This document shows, piece by piece, positions 31,004 to 40,101 of a DNA stretch of 64,000 nucleotides. The stretch's first letter is position 1. Every line of letters starts with the position of its first letter. Origin of the DNA: VRUE01 sp963695835 (lineage in GTDB: Bacteria > Actinomycetota > Thermoleophilia > Solirubrobacterales > 70-9); NCBI GenBank assembly GCA_963695835.1, contig CAVOHR010000003.1:310001-374000 (forward strand). Reading direction: 5' to 3'. Below the pieces are notes generated by a model. That model saw only the letters and a program-made list of their open reading frames with translations, searched no databases and had not been told where the DNA came from. Made by a program: the position numbers and the translations under genes.

Positions 31004-31753
31004 ATGTCCGGGCATTCGAAGTGGTCCTCGATCAAGCACAAGAAGGGCGCCGCCGACGCCAAGCGCGGCAAGCTGTTCACCAAGCTGGCGCGGGCGATCA
31101 CCGTCGCCGCCCGCGACGGCGGCCCTGAGCCCGAGAACAACCCGGCGCTCGCCACCGCGGTGCAGAAGGCGCGCGAAGCCTCGATGCCGAAGGACAACAT
31201 CCAGCGGGCGATCGACCGCGGCTCGGGGGTCGGCGCCGGCGCCGAGGCGATCGAGCGGGTCGTCTTCGAGGGCTACGGCCCCGGCGGCGTCGCGGTCCTG
31301 GTCGAGGCGCTGACCGACAACCGCAACCGCACCAGCGCCGAAGTCCGCCACGCCTTCACGAAACACAACGGCAGCCTCGGCGAGCCGGGCTCGGTCGCCT
31401 GGATCTTCGAGAAGCGCGGTGTGCTGACGGTCGACGCCGAGCGCTACGGCGAGGACGACCTGATCGCCGCGATCGACGCCGGCGCCGACGACGTGCGCGA
31501 CGAGGGCGAGCTGCTGCGGGTGCTCTGCGAGCCGGGCGACCTCGGCGCGGTCCGCGAGGCGCTCGAGACCTCCGGGGTCGAGGTCCGGTCGGCCGAGCCT
31601 GCGCTGGAGCCGAAGAGCACGGTTGAGGTCAAGGGCAACGAGGCCAGGTCGCTGCTCAACCTGATCGAGGCGCTGGAAGAGGACGACGACGTCAACGAGG
31701 TCCACGCCAACTTCGACATCCCCGACGAGGTCCTCCAGCAGCTCGCCGCGTGA
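31004..31753 (+). CDS. yebC: YebC/PmpR-family protein
   Basis: This 249-residue protein starts MSGHSKWSSIKHKKGAADAK, the invariant opening of YebC/PmpR. It continues with GNRNRT-like (LTDNRNRTSAEVRHAF) and GSVAWIFEKRG segments. Members were described as DNA-binding regulators, and more recently some have been linked to translation of proline stretches; which applies here cannot be told. Its place directly before ruvCAB is conserved across many bacteria, which supports the call. Confidence 0.95.
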   Translation: MSGHSKWSSIKHKKGAADAKRGKLFTKLARAITVAARDGGPEPENNPALATAVQKAREASMPKDNIQRAIDRGSGVGAGAEAIERVVFEGYGPGGVAVLVEALTDNRNRTSAEVRHAFTKHNGSLGEPGSVAWIFEKRGVLTVDAERYGEDDLIAAIDAGADDVRDEGELLRVLCEPGDLGAVREALETSGVEVRSAEPALEPKSTVEVKGNEARSLLNLIEALEEDDDVNEVHANFDIPDEVLQQLAA

Positions 31754-31786
31754 AGGCATCCGGGGCTCTTCCCAGAATCACTCCCC

Positions 31787-32302
31787 ATGCAAGTCGTGAT
31801 CGGGATCGACCCCGGCGCCGCCAACCTCGGCTTCGGCATCGTCCGGGTCGAGGGCAACCGCATGGTCGCCCTCGACGGGGGTGTCGTCGAGACCGCCGCC
31901 GGGGTGCCGATGGAGCGCCGCCTGAAGCGGATCTACGACTCGCTCGCCGAGCTGCTCGCCTGGCACGAGCCGCGGGCGATGGCGATCGAGGACGTCTTCT
32001 TCGGCAAGAACGCGCAGACGGCGATGGCGGTCGGCCGGGCGAGCGGCGTGGCGATGCTGGCTGCGGCGCAGGGCGGCGTCGACTGCTTCGCCTACACGCC
32101 GCAGGCGATCAAGATGGCGGTCTGCGGCTCCGGCGCCGCCGGCAAGAAGCAGGTCCAGCGGATGGTCGGCACGCTGCTGGCGCTGCCCGAGCCGCCGCAT
32201 CCCGACCACGCCGCCGACGCGCTGGCGGTGGCGATCTGCCACGGCGGCGGCGCCGGCCGGCGCGCGGCGGCCGAGCTGGCTGCGGCGAAGGCGGCCGGAT
32301 GA
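31787..32302 (+). CDS. ruvC: Crossover junction endodeoxyribonuclease RuvC
   Basis: RuvC resolves Holliday junctions by paired nicks. The 171-residue protein keeps the RNase H-like acidic residues: D8 in VVIGIDPGAANLGFG, E68 in AIEDVFFGKN and the two aspartates in HPDHAADALAVAICH near residues 141-147. It overlaps ruvA by ATGA, so resolvase and branch-migration subunits are made from one message. Confidence 0.97.
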   Translation: MQVVIGIDPGAANLGFGIVRVEGNRMVALDGGVVETAAGVPMERRLKRIYDSLAELLAWHEPRAMAIEDVFFGKNAQTAMAVGRASGVAMLAAAQGGVDCFAYTPQAIKMAVCGSGAAGKKQVQRMVGTLLALPEPPHPDHAADALAVAICHGGGAGRRAAAELAAAKAAG

Positions 32303-32895
32303 TCGCCGCGGTGCGGGGCGAGGTGATGGTCCGCCGGCCCGATCACGTGGTGATCGACGCCGGCGGCGTCGGCTACCTCCTGACCGTCTCCTCGGAGACG
32401 CTGAAGGCGGTTCCGGCGACCGGCCGCGAGACCTTCCTGCACGCCGAGCTGGTCTCGCGCGAGGACTCCCTCGCCCTCTTCGGCTTTGCCTCCGAGGAGG
32501 AGCGCGACCTGTTCGGACAGCTCGTTTCGGTCAGCGGCGTCGGCCCGAAGGTGGCGATCTCGGTCCTCTCCGGCGGCCCGGCGCGGGAGCTGCTGCGGGC
32601 GATCGCCGCCGGCGACGCCAAGCGCTTCCAGGCCGCCCCCGGGATCGGCAAGCGGACCGCCGAGCGGATCATCGTCGAGCTGCGCGAGAAGGTCGCCGGC
32701 GCGCTGGAGGAAGAGTTCGCCCTGGCGGCCGCCGACGGCGGCGGCGACGCTCGCGCCCTGGCCCGCGACGGCCTGGTCAACCTCGGCTACGCGCCGCTCG
32801 AGGCCGAGCAGCTGCTCGACGGGCTCGAGAGCGACGACGCCGAGCAGCTGCTGGCGACGGCGCTGCGCAAGGCGGGGACGGGCAAAGCCGCGTGA
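32299..32895 (+). CDS. ruvA: Holliday junction DNA helicase subunit RuvA
   Basis: RuvA binds the four-way junction and recruits RuvB. The 198-residue protein has the N-terminal OB-fold (MIAAVRGEVMVRRPDHVVID). Two helix-hairpin-helix motifs follow (SVSGVGPKVAISVLS at about 75 and AAPGIGKRTAERIIVELREK at about 113), then a C-terminal domain (GLVNLGYAPLEAEQLL) that contacts RuvB. The start ATG 32299 overlaps the ruvC stop. Confidence 0.97.
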   Translation: MIAAVRGEVMVRRPDHVVIDAGGVGYLLTVSSETLKAVPATGRETFLHAELVSREDSLALFGFASEEERDLFGQLVSVSGVGPKVAISVLSGGPARELLRAIAAGDAKRFQAAPGIGKRTAERIIVELREKVAGALEEEFALAAADGGGDARALARDGLVNLGYAPLEAEQLLDGLESDDAEQLLATALRKAGTGKAA

Positions 32896-33950
32896 GCGAG
32901 GAGCGCATACGCACGCCGGGGATCGACGACGAGCCCGAGGTCCGCATCCACGACGCCCGCGCCGACGCGCCGGATGAGGACCTCGATCGCTCGCTGCGGC
33001 CCCCGACCCTCGCGGACTTCGTCAACCAGGAGCAGGTGACCGACCAGCTCGCGATCTTCATCGAGGCGGCGCGGCGGCGCGGCGAGCCGCTCGACCACGT
33101 CCTGCTCGCCGGCCCGCCCGGGCTCGGCAAGACCTCGCTGGCTCACATCGTCGCCGTCGAGATGGGGGTGCCGCTGGTCCAGACCGCCGGCCCGGCGCTG
33201 GAGCGCAAGGCCGACGTCGCCTCCTTCCTCACCGCGCTGGAGCCGGGCAGCGTCTTCTTCGTCGACGAGATCCACCGGCTCGGCCGGGCGGTCGAGGAGA
33301 CCCTCTACCCGGCGATGGAGGACGGCGAGCTGCCGGTCGTGCTCGGCCAGGGCGCCGGCGCCCGCACGGTCACCCTGCCGCTGCCGCCGTTCACCCTGGT
33401 CGGGGCGACGACCCGGGCCGGCCTGCTGACGACGCCGCTGCGCGACCGCTTCGGCGTCTGCCACCGGCTCGAGCACTACGCCCCCGAGCACCTGGCGGAG
33501 ATCGTCGCGCGCTCGGCCGGCATCCTCGAAGTCGAGATCGACGCCGAGGGGGCGCGGGCGATCGCCAGCCGCTCGCGCGGCACCCCGCGGGTCGCCAACC
33601 GGCTGCTGAAGCGGGTCCGCGACTTCGCCGAGGTGAAGGGCACCGGCACGGTCGACGCCGGGGTCGCCGCCGCCGGCCTGGAGATGCTCGAGGTCGACGC
33701 CGGCGGGCTCGACCGCAGCGATCGCAACCTGCTCGACACCGTCGCGACCAAGTTCGGCGGCGGCCCGGTCGGGCTCTCGACCCTGGCGGTCGCGGTCGGC
33801 GAGGAGCAGGACACGATCGAGGACGTGCTCGAGCCCTATCTGCTCCAGCAGGGCATGCTGAAGCGGACTCCGCGCGGCCGCGTCCTGACCGAGCGGGCCT
33901 ACGAGCATCTCGGGCTCGCGACCCCCGAGGGAGCGCGAAGTCTGTTCTGA
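32892..33950 (+). CDS. ruvB: Holliday junction branch-migration ATPase RuvB
   Basis: RuvB is the AAA+ motor that drives branch migration with RuvA. The 352 residues include an acidic N-terminus, DRSLRPPTLADFVNQEQVTD, Walker A (LAGPPGLGKTSLAH), Walker B (VFFVDEIHRL), sensor 1 (LVGATTRAGLLTTPLRDRFG), the arginine finger region and the C-terminal winged helix (LLQQGMLKRTPRGRVLTERA). The GTG start overlaps ruvA by four bases. The length is typical. Confidence 0.97.
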   Translation: MSEERIRTPGIDDEPEVRIHDARADAPDEDLDRSLRPPTLADFVNQEQVTDQLAIFIEAARRRGEPLDHVLLAGPPGLGKTSLAHIVAVEMGVPLVQTAGPALERKADVASFLTALEPGSVFFVDEIHRLGRAVEETLYPAMEDGELPVVLGQGAGARTVTLPLPPFTLVGATTRAGLLTTPLRDRFGVCHRLEHYAPEHLAEIVARSAGILEVEIDAEGARAIASRSRGTPRVANRLLKRVRDFAEVKGTGTVDAGVAAAGLEMLEVDAGGLDRSDRNLLDTVATKFGGGPVGLSTLAVAVGEEQDTIEDVLEPYLLQQGMLKRTPRGRVLTERAYEHLGLATPEGARSLF

Positions 33951-33976
33951 GCGGACTCTCAGTAGCCTGTGAGGGG

Positions 33977-34429
33977 ATGCCGTTCTTCATCTGTCCCAAC
34001 TGCGGCAACAGGGAGCTGAGCGCCGACCGCACGGCCGGCTTCAGCACGCGCCCCAAGGGCTGCTCCAAGTGCGGCTTCGGCTTCCTCTTCGAGCTGCTCG
34101 ACGACTACTACCCGGCGCCGAACGCCGCCTTCTTCGTCTGCGACCAGAAGGCGCGGGTGATCGACGCCGGCCGCGGCAGCTTCGAGCTGACCGGGCTGAC
34201 CGACGAGGACGTGATCGGCCGCCCGGTCAAGGAAGTCCTCGGACTGCGCTGGCTGCCCGAAGAGAACGGGGACCCGATCGAGACCTCGCTCGAGTGGGGG
34301 GTCCGCTCGCTCGGCAAGAAGGTCTCGGTCAACGCCGAGGGCGACCTGCCGGCGGAAGCGGTCGCCGACGTGTTCCCGGCCTACGACGACGACGGCGGCC
34401 TGCTGATCGTCCTCACCCCGGAGGGCTGA
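33977..34429 (+). CDS. Zinc-ribbon plus PAS-like domain protein
   Basis: This 150-residue protein begins with a four-cysteine zinc ribbon (FICPNCGNRELS, then GCSKCGFGFLFELLDDY) and continues as a PAS-like fold (FFVCDQKARVIDAGRGSFEL, TGLTDEDVIGRPVKEVLGL). PAS domains sense small ligands or redox state. There is no output domain, so it may act by protein contact. It lies between ruvB and secDF in what looks like one transcript, and I know of no standard gene in this position. The start is ATG 33977. Confidence 0.7.
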   Translation: MPFFICPNCGNRELSADRTAGFSTRPKGCSKCGFGFLFELLDDYYPAPNAAFFVCDQKARVIDAGRGSFELTGLTDEDVIGRPVKEVLGLRWLPEENGDPIETSLEWGVRSLGKKVSVNAEGDLPAEAVADVFPAYDDDGGLLIVLTPEG

Positions 34430-34436
34430 GGGGCCG

Positions 34437-37313
34437 ATGAGGCGGCGCCGCAACCTCTTCGTCCTGCTCTTCGTCCTGGCGCTGATCGTCGTCTCGGCGC
34501 TGGTCGTCGCCTCCAAGCCGACCAAGCTGGGACTCGACCTGAAGGGCGGGGTCGAGCTGGTCTACCAGGGGACGCCGACCGGCCAGGTGAAGGAAGTCAG
34601 CGGCGAAGACATCGAACGCTCGATCGAAATCATCCGCCAGCGGATCGACAAGCTGGGCGTCTCGGAGCCCGAAGTCTCGCGCCTCGGCACGACCGAGATC
34701 TCGGTCAGCCTGCCCGACGTCACCAACGCCCAGCGGGCGATCGAACAGGTCGGCACCACCGCCCAGCTCCACTTCTACGACTGGGAACCGAACCTGATCG
34801 GGCGCGAGAAGACGCTCGGCGGCAACCCGGGTCGCGAACCGCCGAAAGCGGCGGTCGGAGAAGTCGAAGAAGAATGGAAGGAAGCCGGCCGCAGCACCAA
34901 GACGCCCGAAGACGCGCCGCTGATCTTCTCCGGCGCCTACCCGAGCGCCTACGGTGCGGTCAGGCTCGCCGCCGAACAGGAACCGGTCGCCGACTGCACC
35001 ACCTGCTCGACGACCAAACCGCGCTACTACCTGTTCGCCGACGACGCCGATCACACCCTGATCGCCGGCCCCGAGTTCTCCAAGGAAGACCTGTTCATCA
35101 GCGCGACCGGCAAGAAGCGCCCGCACAAGGGCACCGTGATCAAGGTTCCGGCGGGGACGATCGTCGCCTCCGAGCAGCCCTCCGACAAGAGCGGCAAGAC
35201 GATCGACGGGATCGAACACGCCGGCTGGTTCGCGCTCAAGGACAACCCGGCGCTGTCGGGCACCGACATCACCAACCCGAAGCAGGAATTCGCTCCGGAA
35301 ACCAACGAACCGAACGTCACCTTCCAGTTCACCGACAAGGGCCGCGAAGCCTTCCAGGACGTCACCCGCAAGATCGCCCAGCGCGGCCAGGCGCGGGCGA
35401 TCGGCCCGGCCTCCGAAGAAGAAGCCGAACGGCTCTCCGGTCGCTTCGCGGTCGTCCTCGACAACGAAATCAAGACGGCGCCGATCATCAACTTCGCCAC
35501 CAACCCCGACGGGATCGACGGTCGCACCGGCGCCCAGATCTCCGGCGGCTTCACCAGCATCACCGAAGCGCAGGACATCGCCACCTTCCTCCAGATCGGC
35601 GCCCTGCCGATCAACCTCAAGCTGATCAGCCAGACCCAGGTCTCGGCCACGCTCGGCACCCAGGCGCTGCACGCCGGGATCAAGGCCGGCGCGATCGGCC
35701 TCGCCCTGGTCGTCATCTTCCTGCTCTTCTTCTACCGCTTCCTCGGCCTGATCGCGGCGGTCGCGCTCGGCGCCTACGGGGTGATCTTCTTCGCCCTGAT
35801 CAAACTGATCCCGATCACCCTGACCCTGCCGGGGATCGCGGGTCTGATCCTGACGATCGGGGTCGCGGCCGACTCGAACATCGTCATCTTCGAGCGGATC
35901 AAGGAGGAGGTGCGCGCCGGCAGGCCGATGGCGGCGGCGATCGCCGCCGGCTACCGCCGCGGCATCGCGACGATCGTCGACGCCAACGTCGTCACCCTGC
36001 TGACCGCCTTCATCCTCTTCGTGCTGGCGACCGCCGGGGTCAAGGGCTTCGCCTTCACGCTCGGCGTCGGCACGATCGTCTCGCTGCTGACCGCGGTCGT
36101 CTTCACCCAGGCGCTGCTGCTCAGCATGAGCCGCTCGCGGCTGCTGCGCTCGCCCGGCGTGCTCGGCGCCTCGCGCCGGCGGATGCGCTGGCACTTCGAC
36201 TTCATGGGGGCGAGCCGCTGGTTCTTCTCGCTCTCGGGGACGATCCTGCTCGTCGGCGCCCTGGCCCTGGCGACCCAGCAGCTCAACTTCGGCATCGACT
36301 TCGAGTCGGGGACGCGGATCACCGCCGCGCTGGTCAAGCCGACCGACGAGGAAGGCGTGCGCGAAACGCTCGACAAGGTCGGGGTCGGCGGCGAGGAGAT
36401 CCAGCAGATCTCCGACCCGGAACTGGGCGAAAACGTCTTCCAGGTGCAGGCGGCGCAGCTCGGCCCGGGCGAAGTGGCGAAGGCGCAGACGGCGCTCGAC
36501 AGGGAATACGGCGTCGTCGCCAACGGCTTCGACAGCTCCAGCGTCGGCCCGACCTTCGGCGAACAGGTCGCCGAAAGCGCGCTCAAGGCGCTGATCTTCT
36601 CGCTGCTGGTGATCTGCGCCTACGTCGCCTTCCGCTTCGACCCGAAGTTCGCCGTGCCGGTGCTGATCGCGCTCTTCCACGACATCCTGATCACCGCGGG
36701 CGTCTACGCATTGACGGGGAAAGAGGTGAGCAGCGGCACCGTCGCCGCCTTCCTCACGATCCTGGGTTACTCGCTCTACGACACGATCATCGTCTTCGAC
36801 CGAATACGCGAGAACATGCCGCGGATGCCGCGGGCGGCGTTCTCGCAGATCGTCAACCGCTCGATGAGCGAGGTCCTGACCCGCTCGCTGGCGACCAGCT
36901 TCTCGACCCTGCTGGCGGTCGTCTCGCTGCTGATCTTCGGTGGCGCGACGCTTCAGGACTTCGCCTTCGCGATGCTGGTCGGGATCGCCTCCGGTACCTA
37001 CTCCTCGATCTTCATCGCCTCGCCGGTGCTGACCGCCTGGAAGGAACGCGAGCCCGGCTTCGCCCGGCGGCGGGAGCGGATCGCCGAGGTCGACGGGACG
37101 GTGCCCGCCTTCGCCGACGAGGTGACGCTGGCGAAGCTCGGCGAGGAGGAGAGCGACGCCGAGATCGAGGAGGAGCTGGCCGCGGTGGCGGTCGGCGAGC
37201 CGCCGGGCGGCAACGGGGGAGACCCTGAGAAGGAGAGCTCCGAGCGCCGCGAGCGCAACGCGCGCCGCCGCGAACGCCGCAAACAGCGGCGCAAGCACGG
37301 GAGGAACCGCTGA
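34437..37313 (+). CDS. secDF: Fused protein translocase subunit SecDF
   Basis: This 958-residue protein joins SecD and SecF, which use the proton gradient to pull proteins through SecYEG. The SecD half has an N-terminal membrane helix, KLGLDLKGGVELVYQ, the large periplasmic P1 domain and VLDNEIKTAPIINFATNPDG. Five membrane helices with GVAADSNIVIFERIKEE follow. The SecF half starts at about residue 582 (MRWHFDFMGASRWFFSLSG), with FGIDFESGTRI, HDILITAGVYALTG and YDTIIVFDRIREN. A basic tail ends the protein. Separate secD and secF are the commoner arrangement in actinobacteria. Confidence 0.95.
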   Translation: MRRRRNLFVLLFVLALIVVSALVVASKPTKLGLDLKGGVELVYQGTPTGQVKEVSGEDIERSIEIIRQRIDKLGVSEPEVSRLGTTEISVSLPDVTNAQRAIEQVGTTAQLHFYDWEPNLIGREKTLGGNPGREPPKAAVGEVEEEWKEAGRSTKTPEDAPLIFSGAYPSAYGAVRLAAEQEPVADCTTCSTTKPRYYLFADDADHTLIAGPEFSKEDLFISATGKKRPHKGTVIKVPAGTIVASEQPSDKSGKTIDGIEHAGWFALKDNPALSGTDITNPKQEFAPETNEPNVTFQFTDKGREAFQDVTRKIAQRGQARAIGPASEEEAERLSGRFAVVLDNEIKTAPIINFATNPDGIDGRTGAQISGGFTSITEAQDIATFLQIGALPINLKLISQTQVSATLGTQALHAGIKAGAIGLALVVIFLLFFYRFLGLIAAVALGAYGVIFFALIKLIPITLTLPGIAGLILTIGVAADSNIVIFERIKEEVRAGRPMAAAIAAGYRRGIATIVDANVVTLLTAFILFVLATAGVKGFAFTLGVGTIVSLLTAVVFTQALLLSMSRSRLLRSPGVLGASRRRMRWHFDFMGASRWFFSLSGTILLVGALALATQQLNFGIDFESGTRITAALVKPTDEEGVRETLDKVGVGGEEIQQISDPELGENVFQVQAAQLGPGEVAKAQTALDREYGVVANGFDSSSVGPTFGEQVAESALKALIFSLLVICAYVAFRFDPKFAVPVLIALFHDILITAGVYALTGKEVSSGTVAAFLTILGYSLYDTIIVFDRIRENMPRMPRAAFSQIVNRSMSEVLTRSLATSFSTLLAVVSLLIFGGATLQDFAFAMLVGIASGTYSSIFIASPVLTAWKEREPGFARRRERIAEVDGTVPAFADEVTLAKLGEEESDAEIEEELAAVAVGEPPGGNGGDPEKESSERRERNARRRERRKQRRKHGRNR

Positions 37314-37579
37314 TGGCCCTGCTCGTCTGGTTCACGATGGGGATCGCCCTCTGGCACTTCACCGTCTTCCTGCCGGAAGACCGCTTCTGGCAGGGGATCG
37401 TCGGCGCCTTCCTCGGCGCGGTTACCGGGGCCATGGTCTTCGGCGGGATCGTCGAGACCGCCACCGGCAAGGGGCTCGGCAACACCGACCTCGGCACGGC
37501 GCTGATCGCGATCCCCGGCGTGGCGATCGGCCTGGCGGTGGTCTGGGCGCTCGGCGTTCGCGCGGAACGAGCGGGATAA
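37313..37579 (+). CDS. Small membrane protein downstream of secDF
   Basis: This 88-residue protein has two or three hydrophobic segments (MALLVWFTMGIALWHFTVF, FLGAVTGAMVFGGIVETATG, LIAIPGVAIGLAVVWALGV) and no soluble domain. Its ATG shares a base with the secDF stop (TGATG), so it is translationally coupled and could be a translocase accessory. That role is inferred only from position. Confidence 0.65.
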   Translation: MALLVWFTMGIALWHFTVFLPEDRFWQGIVGAFLGAVTGAMVFGGIVETATGKGLGNTDLGTALIAIPGVAIGLAVVWALGVRAERAG

Positions 37580-37621
37580 GGAGCGCCTGGTTCTGTCTTC
37601 GCCGCCACCTAGCCTCGTGGC

Positions 37622-40066
37622 GTGGCGGAGACCATCCACGCTTACCGGGCCGAGCCCTACTCCTACCGCGAGGCGCGGGCGCTGGTCGACGCGCTCGGCC
37701 TGAGCGAGCCGGTGGCGGTGACGCTGGTGCGGCGCGGCTACCGCACGCCGGAGGCGGCGCGGGAGTTCCTCGCGGCCGACGAGTCGCACTCGCCGGACGA
37801 GTTCGGCTCGATGGGGGAGGTCTCGCGCCGGGTCCTCGCCGCGGTCGAGGAGGGCCGCCGGATCGCCGTCCACGGGGACTTCGACGTCGACGGCGTCTGC
37901 GCCACCGCGATCCTGGTCGGGACGCTGCGCGAGCTGGGCGGCGACTGCGACTGGCTGATCCCCGACCGGATCGCCGACGGCTACGGGCTCTGCGCTGCGA
38001 ATATCGAGCGCCTGGCCGAGCGCGGTACCTCGCTCCTCCTGACCGTCGACTGCGGCGTCACCGCGGTCGAGGAGGTCGCCCTGGCCCGCTCGCTGGGGAT
38101 CGAGGTCGTCGTCACCGACCACCACCAGCCGGGCGGCGAGCTGCCGGACTGCCCGATCCTGCACCCGGCCCTCGACGGCTACCCGTTCGAGCAGCTGTGC
38201 GGGACCGCGGTGGCCTGGAAGCTCGCCTGCGCGCTGCGCGGGGAGGACCGGGAGGACGACCTCGACCTGGTCGCGCTGGCGACGGTCGCCGACGTGGTGC
38301 CGCTGGTCGGTGAGAACCGCTCGCTGGTGCGAAGGGGGCTCGAGGTGGCGCGGCGGGCCCGGCGTCCCGGCCTGCGGGCGCTGCTCGAAGCGGCGAGCTG
38401 CGAGCCGACGGCGCTCGACGAGGGCGACCTGGCGTTTCGCCTGGCGCCGCGGATCAACGCCGCCGGGCGGCTCTACCGGGCCGACGCCGGGGTCGAGCTG
38501 TTCCTCACCGACAGCGAGGGGCGGGCGAGGGAGATCGCCGCCGAGCTGAGCCGGGCCAACGGCGAGCGCCGCGCCACCGAGCGCGAGGTCGACGCCGCCG
38601 CCGAGGCGGCCCGCCGCGAGCTGCCCGAGCGCCTGCGCGAGGCGCCGGGCCTGGTGCTCGCCGGCGAGGGCTGGCATCCGGGCGTGATCGGGATCGTCGC
38701 CTCGCGCCTGGCCGAGCGCCACCACCGCCCGGCGCTCGTCGTCTCGCTCGACGGCGAGGGGGGCGGGCGCGGGTCGGGCCGCAGCATCCCCGGCTTCGAC
38801 CTGCTCGCCGGCCTCGAGGCCTGCTCGGAGCATCTGGTCCGCTTCGGCGGCCATCGGGCGGCCGCCGGGCTCGAGCTGCGGGCCGCGGAGCTCGACGGCT
38901 TTCGCGAGGCGTTTGCCGCCCACGCGGCGAGCCTTCTGGGGCCCGACGACCTGCGCCGCACCGAGCGGATCGACGCGATCGTCGGCGGCGCCGGCCTCGG
39001 CCTCGACCTGGCCGAGGAGCTGGAGCGGCTGGCGCCGTTCGGGATGGGCAACCCCGGGGTGCGGCTGCTGGTCCCGGCGGCGCGGGTGCGCGACGTGCGC
39101 ACGATGGGCGCGGGCAAGCACGCGCGCTTCAGCCTCCACAGCGGCGGCAACCGGGCGCTCGGGGTGGCGTTCGGGCGGTCCAGCCTCGGGGTGGGGGAGG
39201 AGGACCCGGTAGACGTCGCGGTGCGGCTCGAGGTCAACCGCTGGAACGGCTCCGTGGAGCCGCGCCTGGTCCTGCGCGAGCTGTACCCGCGCGAGGCGGC
39301 GGCCGAGGCCGCCGCGGAGGAGCAATGGTGGCGGCGCTTCGAGGCCGAGCTGGCGGCCGACCCGGCCAGCAGCTTCGAGCGCGTTCGAGCTTTGGGTCGC
39401 ATACCGGTTCAAAGCTCGAACGCACGCGTCGAGAGGGTCACGCTGCAAACGGCTAGCTCACCGGCTGCCGTGGTGGCCGAGCTGGCATCGAGCGGGAGTG
39501 GGGCGGTGCTTGCGGTGGTGGCCTGCACCGAGCGGCGGGCGGCGCTCGGCGAGGGCGGAGTGACGTTGGCCGATGCGGCGACGCTCGAGGCCGAGCCCGG
39601 GCTGGCCGCCGGCTTCGAGCACGTCGTCCTCGTCGATCCGCCCGCCTTCCCGCACCTGGAGCGCCTGGCGGCGCTCGCGTGCACCGAAGGGGGGTATATG
39701 CACTCCGTTTGGGGCGAGGCCGAGCGGCGCTTCGCGCTGGCGATGCTCGACGAGCAGCTGGCCCGCCGCCGGGCGCTGATCGGGCTGTTCCGCGACCTGC
39801 GCGAGGCCGGCGAGGTGAGCGGCGAGGAGCTGCTCGCGGCGCTGCGCGGCAGCGGCCCGCACCCGCGCGGCCCCGAGGCGGCGGCGCGCTGCTTCCGGGT
39901 GCTGGCGGAGCTGGAGCTGGTGCACGGAGAGCCGCGCGGGGGGGACGGGGCCGTCGGGGTCGTATCCTCAGAAGGGACAGAGCTGGAGCGCTCGGCCGCG
40001 TTCCGCGCCTACGGCGACCGCCATCAGGAGGGCGTGCGATTCCTGGAACGACGAAAAAAGCCCTAG
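37622..40066 (+). CDS. recJ: Single-stranded-DNA-specific exonuclease RecJ
   Basis: RecJ degrades single-stranded DNA 5' to 3' in recombination and repair. The 814-residue protein has the DHH-family motifs: HGDFDVDGVCATAILV (about residue 80), LLTVDCGVTAVEE, VVVTDHHQPGGELPD (about 160) and the DHHA1 part with INAAGRLYRADAG and GRGSGRSIPGFDLLAGLEAC, where GG..A.AAG is seen as GGHRAAAGLEL. An OB-fold and an extra C-terminal domain follow. At residues about 588-600 a 43-bp perfect inverted repeat (39381-39423) is translated in frame. GTG 37622 is the start; the 3' end overlaps or abuts rel. Confidence 0.95.
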   Translation: MAETIHAYRAEPYSYREARALVDALGLSEPVAVTLVRRGYRTPEAAREFLAADESHSPDEFGSMGEVSRRVLAAVEEGRRIAVHGDFDVDGVCATAILVGTLRELGGDCDWLIPDRIADGYGLCAANIERLAERGTSLLLTVDCGVTAVEEVALARSLGIEVVVTDHHQPGGELPDCPILHPALDGYPFEQLCGTAVAWKLACALRGEDREDDLDLVALATVADVVPLVGENRSLVRRGLEVARRARRPGLRALLEAASCEPTALDEGDLAFRLAPRINAAGRLYRADAGVELFLTDSEGRAREIAAELSRANGERRATEREVDAAAEAARRELPERLREAPGLVLAGEGWHPGVIGIVASRLAERHHRPALVVSLDGEGGGRGSGRSIPGFDLLAGLEACSEHLVRFGGHRAAAGLELRAAELDGFREAFAAHAASLLGPDDLRRTERIDAIVGGAGLGLDLAEELERLAPFGMGNPGVRLLVPAARVRDVRTMGAGKHARFSLHSGGNRALGVAFGRSSLGVGEEDPVDVAVRLEVNRWNGSVEPRLVLRELYPREAAAEAAAEEQWWRRFEAELAADPASSFERVRALGRIPVQSSNARVERVTLQTASSPAAVVAELASSGSGAVLAVVACTERRAALGEGGVTLADAATLEAEPGLAAGFEHVVLVDPPAFPHLERLAALACTEGGYMHSVWGEAERRFALAMLDEQLARRRALIGLFRDLREAGEVSGEELLAALRGSGPHPRGPEAAARCFRVLAELELVHGEPRGGDGAVGVVSSEGTELERSAAFRAYGDRHQEGVRFLERRKKP
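39381..39423. repeat. Palindromic element inside recJ
   Basis: GCGTTCGAGCTTTG (39381-39394) is the exact complement of 39410-39423, with a 15-nt loop. It is in frame in the segment linking the RecJ core to its C-terminal domain. It shares a TCGA-TTTG core with the palindromes at 48,881 and 63,814. Confidence 0.55.
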
Positions 40067-40101
40067 AGCAGGACCGCGAGCTGCTCGCCGATCTCTTCGC
40101 C

